Under the pieces are notes generated by a model. That model had not been told where the DNA came from and did not search any database. It saw nothing but the letters and a program-made list of their open reading frames with translations. A stretch of 64,000 nucleotides of DNA, taken from positions 5,623,501 to 5,687,500 of the forward strand of contig NZ_CP062229.1 of assembly GCF_024707545.1 (NCBI RefSeq). The letters run 5' to 3'. The DNA comes from Mesorhizobium onobrychidis (GTDB lineage Bacteria > Pseudomonadota > Alphaproteobacteria > Rhizobiales > Rhizobiaceae). The stretch's first letter is position 1; each line of letters starts with the position of its first letter. This document shows positions 18,067 through 26,901 of the stretch, piece after piece. Position numbers and translations under genes: made by a program.

Positions 18067-19935
18067 CTAGGCCTGGTAATACTGACTATAGCGTTCACTG
18101 TAAAATTCGGCGCTGCCGAACTTTTGGTACCGCTTGATTCTTTTGATATCGACCTTGTTGAGCAGAACGCCGATGCATTTATCCGCCAGGATCGGGTTGT
18201 TGTTGAGGATTTCGCGCACGAATGTACGAGCGGTCACACCCCATTCAACAACCAGAACAAGGCCGTCGAGGTGCTGGACAAAGGACCTCACGTCCGCGAC
18301 TGGAGCCAACGGGGGCAAATCAACGACGACGTAATTGAACATAGGGCCCACCTTGAGCAGAAAGTCGCCCATTTTCTCGATAGGCTGCATGGTGTTTGCG
18401 AGCTTTTGTTGGCTCTGGTTCACGCCGGGCAGGAACCTCAATGGCAATGACTGATGGGCCAGCAAATCTCTCGGATTGAGTCCTCCAGCCAACAAGTTGG
18501 CCAGGCCTCGTTCCCAGCCGTTGGCTAACATAGGGGACAAGCCCGGATTGTGGATATCGGCATCGATCAACAACGTCTTACAACGCTGCATAGCAAGAAC
18601 CATCGCTAAATTAGCAGCGACCAGCGACTTCCCTTCTCCCGGGAGGCAAGAAACGATGCCGAGCGCCTTGGTGCTCTTCCCTGGTAACTCGACATCAACA
18701 GCGACTTTCACAGTTCGCATCGCTTCAGCGAATTCCGAGCGCGGATGTTGTTCTACCCAGTTGAAAGCGCTGTTCCCCACCTCGATGAATGACGGCTCTC
18801 CGGCCGCACGATCGTGCTTGTTTCGGCGAATTGGCTTCCCGTCCAGCAAAGGGATCATTCCGAGCGTCTCAAGTCCGAGTTCATCGCGCACTTGAGCCGT
18901 CGTGCGGAAAAAGCGCTCCCGGTACTCCCGAATTCCGCCCACACCGGCGCCAACCAGGCCGCCGAGCACGAGACAGAACGCCAACGTAAGACTGCTGTTC
19001 GGAGAACTCGGTCCGCTGGGGTATGGTGCCTCCGAGATAGTCCGCGCCTCCGTCAACGCCATCGAAAGGTTCTGCAGGCTCGCTTGGTACTGCTGCAGGA
19101 CCTGTTCATATTGCGACTTGAGAGAGGACGCCTCAAGTTCGAGCTGGCGCAAGGTAACCAGCGTTTCCTTGGTCAACGTATTGTCTGTTCGGAATCTGTG
19201 GATTGCGAGCTCGGCATCGACCGATCGCTTCCGCACCGTCTCGAGCTCTTCCGCCAGTGCGCTGCGAGCTCGGATAATCGATTCGTCTTTGGCTCCGACT
19301 TGGTCAGAGATATAGATTTCTGCATACTTACTGGCTATTTTTTGCGCCATTTCGGCGCTAGGCGACCGAACTTGGACTTGCAGAATGTAAGAAAGCCCTA
19401 CACGAGCTACCGTTATATTCTCAGCCAGAATGCCAAATGCCTGCCATCGAGGATCGGGTCCTCGCGCGGCACTCGATTTCACCGGCGCTCCGCTTGCTTC
19501 GGAACTGCCGATGAATGGCCACCGAGCGACCGATCCCGTGAGACTGTTGAGCAATGAATATGGCGCTGACAAGAAAGAGCGATCGGTAGCAAGACCGAGG
19601 CTGTCAACGACCTTTAGCCCGATGCGGTCGGAAAGCAACAATTCGACCTGACTCAGCATCATCGGGTCAAGCTGTGCGGAGCTTTCGCTCTCTGTTAACT
19701 GCGTTACGATGGATGGCTGGTTCTTGTCGATCAGGATTCTGGCCGTCGACTCGTACAAGGGCACCTCGGCCCAAAGATACGCTAGCCCCAGCACAAGTCC
19801 TGCGAGCGCGCATGTAAGGACGAACCTCAACTGCCGTCGCGCTGCCGCCACGAGTGTTTCGAGATCAATCGTTCCCCACTGAGGATCGCCGAATGTGAAG
19901 GCAGAATCCGGGTGCTTTTCAACTTCGCGGAGCAT
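18067..19935 (-). CDS. Polysaccharide co-polymerase and BY-type tyrosine kinase (ExoP-like)
   Basis: A 622-residue inner-membrane protein that combines a Wzz domain with a cytoplasmic bacterial tyrosine kinase. One membrane segment is near residues 36-58 and a second near 315-334, with the periplasmic coiled region between them. The kinase has Walker A 'LPGEGKS' (431-437), Walker A' 'LLIDAD' (455-460) and Walker B 'VVVDLPP' (536-542). The tail carries a tyrosine cluster (Y603, Y612, Y616, Y619, Y620) expected to be autophosphorylated. Such proteins set chain length and couple polymerisation to export through an ExoF/Wza partner (22728-24026 here). It is shorter than S. meliloti ExoP (about 786 residues). 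Confidence 0.9.
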   Translation of the reverse strand: MLREVEKHPDSAFTFGDPQWGTIDLETLVAAARRQLRFVLTCALAGLVLGLAYLWAEVPLYESTARILIDKNQPSIVTQLTESESSAQLDPMMLSQVELLLSDRIGLKVVDSLGLATDRSFLSAPYSLLNSLTGSVARWPFIGSSEASGAPVKSSAARGPDPRWQAFGILAENITVARVGLSYILQVQVRSPSAEMAQKIASKYAEIYISDQVGAKDESIIRARSALAEELETVRKRSVDAELAIHRFRTDNTLTKETLVTLRQLELEASSLKSQYEQVLQQYQASLQNLSMALTEARTISEAPYPSGPSSPNSSLTLAFCLVLGGLVGAGVGGIREYRERFFRTTAQVRDELGLETLGMIPLLDGKPIRRNKHDRAAGEPSFIEVGNSAFNWVEQHPRSEFAEAMRTVKVAVDVELPGKSTKALGIVSCLPGEGKSLVAANLAMVLAMQRCKTLLIDADIHNPGLSPMLANGWERGLANLLAGGLNPRDLLAHQSLPLRFLPGVNQSQQKLANTMQPIEKMGDFLLKVGPMFNYVVVDLPPLAPVADVRSFVQHLDGLVLVVEWGVTARTFVREILNNNPILADKCIGVLLNKVDIKRIKRYQKFGSAEFYSERYSQYYQA

Positions 19936-20217
19936 AAGCCTTCAAACCCGTGGAATGAGACTGGCAGCGCATTGGTAGTGACAAACACCATACCACATTA
20001 TCTGACTAAATGTCTGCAAATCCAGTATCGACGCCCGCGGAGCCCAGGCACACCCAGGCACACCGCTCGGGCGGGCATCAGCCCGCTCTTCGCTAAAGGC
20101 GCAACTCCTAACCTCGATGCAATAAACGAAACCTCACGCGGCCCATGCTCCGACTGCCGCAATTCCGCTGCATGTCGTAAGCTCCAACTGAAGGAAGAAA
20201 TTGAGTCGTATTGCCAA

Positions 20218-20451
20218 ATGGCAAAACATCTGAGCAAGAGATTCCGGGCTCAGGTTGAGCCTGTCCTGCGGGAAACAGGGATGTCGATTGGAATGGCTCG
20301 TCGATCACAGGCGCGCGATAACGATCACCGCAAGGGTCCTGCGCGCATCTGGCGCCTAGCGGAAAGCCTCTCCGATGCCAGAATAAGTCAGGCTGCAGTC
20401 ACATTTTGTTTCGTGGTGTGGGGTGTCATCTTGCTGATCGTCTTACTCTAG
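20218..20451 (+). CDS. Small membrane-anchored protein of unknown function
   Basis: A 77-residue frame with a basic, hydrophilic N-terminus ('MAKHLSKRFRAQ') and one strong C-terminal membrane segment ('AAVTFCFVVWGVILLIVLL') ending at the stop. The same frame is open upstream to an ATG at 19912 and includes a cysteine cluster (C-x2-C-x5-C at about 20149-20180), but that part overlaps the promoter of the ExoP-like gene. I recognise no family. Tail-anchored small proteins are common among EPS regulators, but no function is claimed. Confidence 0.35.
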   Translation: MAKHLSKRFRAQVEPVLRETGMSIGMARRSQARDNDHRKGPARIWRLAESLSDARISQAAVTFCFVVWGVILLIVLL

Positions 20452-20530
20452 ACTAGCAGCCAGAGCCTATGAAGGCGGAGAGTGGCCCGCCTCACTTACT
20501 AAGTGGCTCGGCAGTTGCTCCCTTTCGGAC

Positions 20531-20746
20531 TCATCGCGCGGTGTGTGACTTCGGAGTCACCGATTCCTTGGAGACCGAGCGCCACACTAGCAGCATGACA
20601 GCAACAAAGTACCCAATCTGTATCAAGATCCCACAAATCAACGTTTGGACAAACGTGCCCCAGAGGGATTCGGTGAGCAAATATATACTGATGGCGAATG
20701 CCAACAGTACTATGATAAGGCCTCGCAAAAAAAGCAAAAACGACAT
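20531..20746 (-). CDS. Small ExoX/SyrA-like exopolysaccharide regulator
   Basis: A 71-residue protein with two membrane segments, one in 'MSFLLFLRGLIIVLLAFAIS' and one across 'TFVQTLICGILIQIGYFVAV'. The order TES-LW-T-QTLIC-L-QIGYF-AV is the pattern of the rhizobial ExoX/SyrA/Psi 'exopolysaccharide production repressor' family. ExoX in Sinorhizobium lowers succinoglycan output after translation and works in balance with ExoY. SyrA, in contrast, raises production, so the direction of the effect here is open. It lies convergent to the small frame at 20218 and about 600 bp upstream of the ExoP-like gene's start, inside the EPS locus. Confidence 0.65.
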   Translation of the reverse strand: MSFLLFLRGLIIVLLAFAISIYLLTESLWGTFVQTLICGILIQIGYFVAVMLLVWRSVSKESVTPKSHTAR

Positions 20747-20833
20747 CGCCGTCCCACTCGCAGCCGCTGGCGTGACGCGCTTCTTGGCTATCCAGGCCTC
20801 AGCGCGTTAACCATCATAACATATCGGAACGGG

Positions 20834-21007
20834 TCAGAGCGACCGATATATTAGCATGTGCGAATAAAGATGCCCCAACCTGTGCCAGGACGCTTGCTTC
20901 CAGGCGACCAACTCCCGTTCGACCATCCACAGCTTCTCGGCCGTCGACCACCGCCGCCGTCGCTCGCGGCCGTTCAGGATCTCGATCTTCGGAATGCTAC
21001 CAGTCAT
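20834..21007 (-). mobile_element. IS66 TnpA (OrfA) N-terminal fragment
   Basis: The minus-strand start 'MTGSIPKIEILNGRERRRRW' followed by 'STAEKLWMVE' is a clear IS66-type TnpA beginning. The rest of the helix-turn-helix domain is replaced by unrelated sequence, and TnpB/TnpC are absent. The fragment is oriented like the IS66 remnant at 7699-8212, but there is no evidence they belong to one element. Confidence 0.75.
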
Positions 21008-21109
21008 AGACACGACATTACTCCTATCCCTTATCAAGATGGAGATCGTGTCCGGTTCATTCGGGGGCTATTTCATGCGGATGGCTTTCCCCTCCGGGGC
21101 CATACCTTG

Positions 21110-21892
21110 TTAGCGTGCGCAATGCACATCAAACCAGTCATGCCAGACAGGGTCAGGATCACCGGTGTGGCCAAGATCAAAGGCAAGCCACGTAAATGCA
21201 ACTTCCTTCATTTGCCGCCACGGGCCATCAGTCTCATCACCGAATGGACCCGAGGAGCCGTAGGCAGAATGTTTCTTTGCAACATTCTCTGGTGCACGGC
21301 GACCCAGCATACGTCGAACACGACTTCGCAATGGTCTTAGATTTCGTGACCATTTGTTGGCCTGATCGGGGCTATAACTTAGCTGCCGAAAATCCTCCTG
21401 CGCAATCAGTTTGAAACGCGAATAGCCGAGATTGTGCATAAAGAACAGATCCTCCAAACGGCTCTTCTCAAACGAGACGAATTGAGGGAGATCGTTTGGG
21501 TCAAGTGCCTCCAAGCAGAAATGATCTGCAGTCTCGATATCAACCTTGAGGTAATAGGGTGTTCCAAACTCGGCCAAGATGTCGTTCATCGGTCGGCAAG
21601 TGACCTGGATCTCATGAGAAGTGTTGTTGCACATCTCCGCATTTTGCCTATCGAACGAGTTGAACTCGGGATTGCTACTGATCCAAAATGAGGCTTGTCC
21701 GTGACTTGGCCCAATCGCAGCCTCAACGACGTGAACTTGGCCCTTCTCGATCTCAGCAGCAAACCGTTTTCGCCCTGCTTCCGCTTGCGCAGGGTCTGCC
21801 TCAATCGCCACCACACGATAGCCTTGGCTCACATAGAACGCCGTATCATCGCCATTATGCATACCGACGTCATAAACCAAGTCGCGGTCCAC
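21110..21892 (-). CDS. FkbM-family methyltransferase
   Basis: A 260-residue SAM-dependent methyltransferase. Motif I is 'LVYDVGMHNGDDTAFYVSQG', followed by 'VVAIEADPAQAEAGRKRF' and 'YLKVDIETADHFCLEAL', where FkbM proteins have KIDVEG-x-E. Translation should start at GTG 21892, preceded at optimal spacing by AGGAGG on the minus strand. FkbM enzymes O-methylate sugars or polyketides, and the EPS context favours a sugar. The variant 'IETAD' in place of 'VEGAE' is worth noting. It is flanked by an IS66 fragment and transporter remnants. Confidence 0.8.
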   Translation of the reverse strand: MDRDLVYDVGMHNGDDTAFYVSQGYRVVAIEADPAQAEAGRKRFAAEIEKGQVHVVEAAIGPSHGQASFWISSNPEFNSFDRQNAEMCNNTSHEIQVTCRPMNDILAEFGTPYYLKVDIETADHFCLEALDPNDLPQFVSFEKSRLEDLFFMHNLGYSRFKLIAQEDFRQLSYSPDQANKWSRNLRPLRSRVRRMLGRRAPENVAKKHSAYGSSGPFGDETDGPWRQMKEVAFTWLAFDLGHTGDPDPVWHDWFDVHCAR

Positions 21893-22727
21893 GTTGCCCT
21901 CCTAAGGAAATGACGTGCAAAGCAAGACATTAAGATAATAAGTTGGCCGCGCTCTGCTAAATCACCCTTCCGAAGGAGAGTAGCATTAGGGTTTTGACGA
22001 AACTATCATTAGCATGACCCGCCCACCTGATATCCGGACGTGCAACTGGACGTCCATTTTGCCGTCTCTTGCCATGCACAAGACCTCGTCCATATCGGAG
22101 GCATCTTCGCATGGTCGGGTCAGGCCGAGCAGGTCGGAAATCGAGGGGGCCCAACGAGCGCTTACTCCCGTTCGGCGGCCAAGAGAGGTTTGCCACGCGG
22201 ATTGGCCATGCCATGCGATCTGGATTAGGCAGAGGCTGAGTCGAGTTGTGTGCGTCAAGTTGAGCAAAATGGGACGGCTTCGATGTTGGTGTGTCCGCCG
22301 CGCAGCTTCCGTGTTTAGCGGAGCGGCGAACATGGCGGCCCCGCGTCAGGCGGGCCAATGCCGCTCAGGCCACCAGGAAGACGAACGCGACTGCCATCAG
22401 GTAGCGCGCGACCGGCTGCTCGCTGGCCGGCGGTGCCGCTTCCGATCGACGACACGATGGTAACGTCAGCCATAGCGTTTGCGGCTCCACGACTGCACCA
22501 GATTGACGACCAGGAGCATCGCGAACGATAGCCAACCATGATCGCCCCGATCGCGGTGGCCGCCGGATAGTTGTATTCTTCCAGCCGGATGATGATCAGA
22601 GTGGGGCGATCTCGGAACATCGTCTGCCTTGTTGCCATTGTTCAGAGCGTAAATTCGCCTCAAAGGAATGGCGTTGTGAGAAAGGTCTGCGTCGATGTCA
22701 TGCTCAAGCATTGCGGGGTGATCGCGA
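21893..22727. other. Eroded intergenic region with transporter remnants
   Basis: Apart from the cysT-cysW relic at 22330-22638, the interval has no intact frame. A minus-strand stretch at about 22005-22130 ('DMDEVLCMARDGKMDVQLHV') weakly resembles the end of a zinc alcohol dehydrogenase. The right end carries the promoter region of the export gene. Confidence 0.35.
22330..22638 (-). pseudogene. Remnant of a cysT-cysW junction (sulfate ABC permeases)
   Basis: On the minus strand the end of a CysT-like permease is readable in two frames: 'RPTLIIIRLEEYNYPAATAI', then, shifted, 'SFAMLLVVNLVQSWSRKRYG' to a stop at 22466-22468. A CysW-like start follows at ATG 22473 with overlapping ends, and 'EQPVARYLMAVAFVFLVA' is readable in a shifted frame. 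This is the normal cysT-cysW junction of sulfate/thiosulfate transporters, broken by indels. It is interesting beside a sulfotransferase locus, but it is non-functional. Confidence 0.6.
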
Positions 22728-24026
22728 ATGTTGAATAGATCGGTGCGCTGGATGCAGGCAGGCAGCTGCGCTGCGCTCGCATGCATGTTTCTGTTGTTCG
22801 CAAACGCGAATCTATCGAATGGCCTTGCCCTAGCAGAGGAGTACAATGTCGGCGAGTACCGTCTGCAGACTGGCGACGTGATCGGCTTCGCTGTCATAGG
22901 CTATCCCGAGATGCAAAAGCGAGCTGTGATCGACCAAAGCGGTGTAATTGTGTTGCCGGTCCTAGGCCCCCTAAACGTTCTCGGGAAGACAATAGTGGAT
23001 GTTCGCAAGGAGGTAATTGAGGTTTTAAAACCAAAATCCCTTCCGCAACGATCCGCCGACGGCACTGAGACTTGGACTGGTTTTTACCCAGATCAGATTA
23101 TTGTTGATATTGAGGAATACCGACCCGTCTATATTGACGGGGACATTGCCTCTCCTGGGATTCAGCCCTTCAGACCAGGAATGACTGTCCGACAAGCTGT
23201 GGCGGCTGGCGGCGGCTACAAGCTCGGTCGCGGTGAGCTTGAAAACCCTGAAATGACAGCAGCGGACCTTGGCGGCCGCCTCCACATTCTGCGCATCAAG
23301 TACCAGGAAAGCGAAATCAAAGCTGCTCGCATAGAGGCGCAGCTGAGCGGCGCCAGAGCGATTGAGGTTCCGGAGGCAGAACGTGACCCGAGCCTCGAAC
23401 CTCGTCGCGACGAAGCTTTGCAGCAGGAGGGGAAGCATCTTGAAGCTGTCTATGCGGATCAGGAGAAGGAGCGCGCTTCGGTTAAGTTGGCCACAACCAA
23501 GGCGGCGGAACGAATGGGCTACCTGAAGGAGCAGCAGAAGGCGGATCAAGCGGGCGCAGCCGCAGATGCGGCGGAACTTGATCGCATCAAGAAGCTCTTC
23601 GAAAAAGGTCTGATCCAGATCACGAGGGTCAACGATGCTCAACGCGCAGTGCTCCTTTCAGCGACCCGCGCTTTGCAAACCAACGCTGAGATCGCTCGAC
23701 TTGAACGCGACCAAGGGGATTTGCAGCGCAGTCTTGATAAGCTTATCGACCAGGGTCGAATTGACCTGTTGGCTGACTTGCAGACTGAACGCGCGGCGAT
23801 GACGCAAATGCGCGCTGAGATGGATTCATTGACCAAACAAATCGCCTACGTGATGCAGATGCGCAGCGACCTTGTAGGCGAAGGGGACCGCATTACGATC
23901 GGTGTAACCCGCTCCACTGACGGACAGGCAGCGACGACCGAGGCGACTGAAGATACTCTGCTTGCTCCGGGTGACACCATCACAATTACGCTGGAGGACC
24001 CACCAGGAGCGGCGGTCGCGAACTAA
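22728..24026 (+). CDS. exoF: ExoF-like polysaccharide export protein
   Basis: A 432-residue exported protein close in length to ExoF of Sinorhizobium. Residues 1-37 form a signal peptide ending near 'NGLALAEE'. Residues about 42-150 are the Poly_export (Wza-type) domain with 'YRLQTGDVIGFAVIGYPEMQ' and 'GVIVLPVLGPLNVLGK'. An SLBB-like segment follows with 'VYIDGDIASPGIQPFRPGMT'. Residues about 190-375 are a long charged coiled coil, and the tail ends 'LLAPGDTITITL'. It should form the periplasmic/outer-membrane export route with the ExoP-like protein (18067-19935). It stands alone on the plus strand. Confidence 0.85.
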   Translation: MLNRSVRWMQAGSCAALACMFLLFANANLSNGLALAEEYNVGEYRLQTGDVIGFAVIGYPEMQKRAVIDQSGVIVLPVLGPLNVLGKTIVDVRKEVIEVLKPKSLPQRSADGTETWTGFYPDQIIVDIEEYRPVYIDGDIASPGIQPFRPGMTVRQAVAAGGGYKLGRGELENPEMTAADLGGRLHILRIKYQESEIKAARIEAQLSGARAIEVPEAERDPSLEPRRDEALQQEGKHLEAVYADQEKERASVKLATTKAAERMGYLKEQQKADQAGAAADAAELDRIKKLFEKGLIQITRVNDAQRAVLLSATRALQTNAEIARLERDQGDLQRSLDKLIDQGRIDLLADLQTERAAMTQMRAEMDSLTKQIAYVMQMRSDLVGEGDRITIGVTRSTDGQAATTEATEDTLLAPGDTITITLEDPPGAAVAN

Positions 24027-24215
24027 ACAATTAAATATTGTATAGAGGCGGCGCGTAGTTGCACGTGTCCTATGGAAATGTGGTCCGGGCCAAGATCGTT
24101 TTGGTGGCCGCTCAGGGTCCAGGCAATGACGTGACTGCCGCGTGCGCCGCCAAAGCCTGGGATCAAGCATCTAGCTTCAACAGCCCCGGCTCGGTACGCC
24201 CGAACAGGGACGCGC

Positions 24216-25208
24216 TCACCTCTCCAGATAAATCTTTCCATAAAGAGGCCGTGACTCGGCGTTTCGCATCCGTTTCACCCGAACCTTGATCCAGCGAGGA
24301 ACCAGCCCCCGGCAGCAGACGTCGACCGTGTGAGGCAGACGTGAAATGGCGGTGCGCGGCTCCAGGACAAAGAGCTTCTTCGACAGGTACCAGGCTGCGG
24401 AAAGCCGCCCTTGAACCAAAGCTCTCACGGCAAGCCCATTGATCGTGTCAAGCAGATGGGCATTGAGATCGCTCCCAAATTGCGGATATTTCTCGCGAAA
24501 CTCGGCTAGGACAATTTCATACGAACGAAACATCTGCATGACATCGCTCGACATGTTGCCGATCGTCCTCCGGTAACCCACAAGATGTTGGGGCACGACA
24601 CGAAACTCGTAATTCTCCGCTATTCTGAGGCACATTAGAAGATCTTCGCAGCCTTGTGCGTTCCTCGCCCTCAGGGAAGGATCAAACTGTCCCGCCCGCT
24701 CGAATGCGGAGCGACGTACAAGCATCGAACTTCCGTTACCGACAAAGTTGTTTCTGCACATGCGTTGCAGCACGCGACCATCGGCATCGGGCTGTTTGAA
24801 TGAAAATATCCGACCGTCCTCGTCGATCTCCGCAAACCAGCAATATGCCAGGCCAGCTGACGAGCCTCCTTCCTGCAGGACGCGCAGTTGCAGTGCGATT
24901 TTGGATGGAGCCCAAAGATCATCCGCGTCCACGAACGCTAGAAACTCCGCATCGGTGGCAGCGGCGCCGCTGTTGCGTGCGTGCGCAACACCCGCATTTG
25001 GCTGCCTGAAAAGGCGTATACGCCGATCTTGCTCGGCATAGGCGGCCACGATTGACGCGGACCGGTCCGTCGACCCATCATCCACTACGATAATGTCCAG
25101 CGCCTGGTGGCTCTGCTGGCAGATGCTGGTCAGCGTCGGGAGAATGGTTCTCTCGGCATTGAACATGGGCACCACGACGCCTATCACAGTGGCATTGTGC
25201 TGGCTCAT
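24216..25208 (-). CDS. GT2-family glycosyltransferase
   Basis: A 330-residue GT-A glycosyltransferase: 'VIGVVVPMFNAERTILPTL', 'DIIVVDDGSTDRSASIV', 'GVAHARNSGAAATDAEFLAF', and the DxD in 'FVDADDLWAPSKIALQL'. 'CEDLLMCLRIAE' supplies the acceptor-side ED motif. The tail is basic ('RWIKVRVKRMRNAESR'), which suggests contact with the membrane surface. It is the last gene of the polysaccharide locus and is transcribed toward the export gene. Specificity unknown. Confidence 0.9.
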   Translation of the reverse strand: MSQHNATVIGVVVPMFNAERTILPTLTSICQQSHQALDIIVVDDGSTDRSASIVAAYAEQDRRIRLFRQPNAGVAHARNSGAAATDAEFLAFVDADDLWAPSKIALQLRVLQEGGSSAGLAYCWFAEIDEDGRIFSFKQPDADGRVLQRMCRNNFVGNGSSMLVRRSAFERAGQFDPSLRARNAQGCEDLLMCLRIAENYEFRVVPQHLVGYRRTIGNMSSDVMQMFRSYEIVLAEFREKYPQFGSDLNAHLLDTINGLAVRALVQGRLSAAWYLSKKLFVLEPRTAISRLPHTVDVCCRGLVPRWIKVRVKRMRNAESRPLYGKIYLER

Positions 25209-25321
25209 TTGCCTTCGTCTTCTCTCACGACGTGGTAAAATGGCACATCAGGGCCGGTAGTTCCATCAGATTTCACTACTTTAGCTGATGAGGATTCAAC
25301 CACGACGGCCGAGCGGCAAGG

Positions 25322-25663
25322 CAGAGGTCAAACGCGTGGTTCCCGCACGAGGGCAAGGAGATGGTAGCGTGGAACCAGGCTCAAACCTCGGACATGATCT
25401 TCACCCAACCTGTGATCCACGGGTTTGGCAATATCTCCGTGCCGACAACGCTGATCATCGGGGGCAAGGATCGTACAGCCCCGGGCGGCAATCGCGCCAG
25501 CGCCGAGGTCGCGAAGGCGCTCGGCCACTATCCAAATCTCGGACGCGCCGCAGCCGCTGCCATTCCGAACGCGACGCTCGTTGAATTCCCAGAGCTTGGC
25601 CATTCACCACGGATAGAGGCCCCCGGCGAGTTCCACTCAGCACTCCTGGAAGCGATAAAGTAG
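25322..25663 (+). pseudogene. C-terminal part of an alpha/beta hydrolase
   Basis: The frame carries only the last ~110 residues of an alpha/beta hydrolase: 'AQTSDMIFTQPVIHGFGNIS', 'PTTLIIGGKDRTAPG' with the acid residue (Asp), and 'VEFPELGHSPRIEAPGEF' with the catalytic His. The strand carrying the nucleophilic serine and all upstream sequence are missing, so the fragment cannot work alone. It marks the right border of the eroded polysaccharide region. Confidence 0.65.
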
Positions 25664-26075
25664 CGGTCTTCGGACTTTAGCTGGATATTTAGGAACTCCG
25701 ACGTGTAGGTGAGTGAGGAACCGCCCGAACCGCCCGTCGCGGCATTCCGCTGCCGAAGCCATGCAGCAGTCGCAGCATCGGTGAAAACAGGCGTCCACTA
25801 CTACAACGACAACGCCCCGGTCGAGATCGCCGGCTGCCCACGCATGCACGCGATTCAGCCGTTCATCGTTCAATCACCGCGATCCAGGACATACCGTTAT
25901 GGCGACATGGCACCGGATCTCCAGGGCCGCCGACGATATCTATCAAGATGCAACGCCAAAATTACCTCCGGTCGCCGTGGGCCACCCGCAACTGGAAACG
26001 ATGCCGGGCGTTGCTGTGACGAACAGGATATAAGCCTATCTGGCAGCAAGCCTGGTTGAAGAAAGCCCGACGGTC
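25664..26075. other. Gene-free stretch upstream of pcm
   Basis: Short overlapping frames only. None resembles a known family or has a convincing start. I see no clear promoter. Confidence 0.3.
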
Positions 26076-26750
26076 ATGAAGCCAATGAACGAAGAGCATC
26101 TCGCAGTGCTACGCAGGCACATGGTCGAGATGATTGCAATCCATACCGACCTTGCAAGCGAAGAACTCGGCAAGGCGGCGCTCGATGAGCGTGTGATGGC
26201 TGCGATGCGGCGAGTGCCGCGGCATCTCTTCGTGCCAGCCTCGGTTGCGCCTTATGCCTACCAGGACATGCCGCTGCCGATCGGCTTCGATAAAACCGTC
26301 TCGCAGCCGTTCATCGTCGCTCTCATGACCGATCTCCTTGCTCCCCAACCGCACGAGGCGGTGCTCGAGATCGGCACCGGGCTGGGATACCAAACCGCAA
26401 TCCTCGCGGAACTCGCCGGGCACGTTTGGAGCGTCGAAATCATCGAGGAATTCGCAAACCATGCCGAGGCTCTCCTGCAGGGCCTCGGTCTATCCAATAT
26501 CAGCATTCGTGTCGGAGACGGATCTCGAGGCTGGCCAGAGCACGCCCCATTCGACAAGATCCTGGTCACCGTCGCGGCTGGGCGGGCGCCGCCGGCTTTA
26601 CTTGATCAGCTCAAGCCGGGGGGACGCCTGGTTCTGCCTGTCGGACCTGAGGAAGTGCAGTTGCTGACGGTCATCGACAAGAATTCGGCAGGGCAACTGA
26701 AGACTCGCAAACTCATCCCGGTTCGGTTCAGCCGGCTCGAAACGGTCTAA
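26076..26750 (+). CDS. pcm: Protein-L-isoaspartate O-methyltransferase
   Basis: A 224-residue repair methyltransferase that transfers a methyl group from SAM to L-isoaspartyl residues in damaged proteins. It shows 'RRVPRHLFVPASVAPYAYQD', 'DKTVSQPFIVALMTDLL', motif I 'VLEIGTGLGYQTAILAEL', then 'VWSVEIIEEFANHAEALL', and 'LDQLKPGGRLVLPVG'. The length is typical. In many bacteria pcm goes with stationary-phase or stress genes, which suits its position at the edge of stress-type genes. No EcfG-type promoter is evident just upstream. Confidence 0.92.
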   Translation: MKPMNEEHLAVLRRHMVEMIAIHTDLASEELGKAALDERVMAAMRRVPRHLFVPASVAPYAYQDMPLPIGFDKTVSQPFIVALMTDLLAPQPHEAVLEIGTGLGYQTAILAELAGHVWSVEIIEEFANHAEALLQGLGLSNISIRVGDGSRGWPEHAPFDKILVTVAAGRAPPALLDQLKPGGRLVLPVGPEEVQLLTVIDKNSAGQLKTRKLIPVRFSRLETV

Positions 26751-26901
26751 CGACGGTGCGGACATCTGGCCCCACAGGGTCAGCAACTTCGCTATGGCCA
26801 GAGATGACGCAGGCCGCGCGAGGATTGTTTTTAATCCGACTGTGCCCGCGACAGCGCCTCGCGTTTTCCGCCGCCCAAAACCAGTATGGGTTCTCGCGGT
26901 C

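Noticed and set aside
20043..20086. Two 10-bp repeats (CCCAGGCACA) followed by a GCGGGC-ATCA-GCCCGC hairpin upstream of the ExoP-like gene.
   Set aside because: Short and without a T-run or known site; noted but not supported as a functional element.
22005..22130. Minus-strand similarity to the C-terminus of a zinc alcohol dehydrogenase.
   Set aside because: Only about 30 residues with loose resemblance; not enough to annotate.
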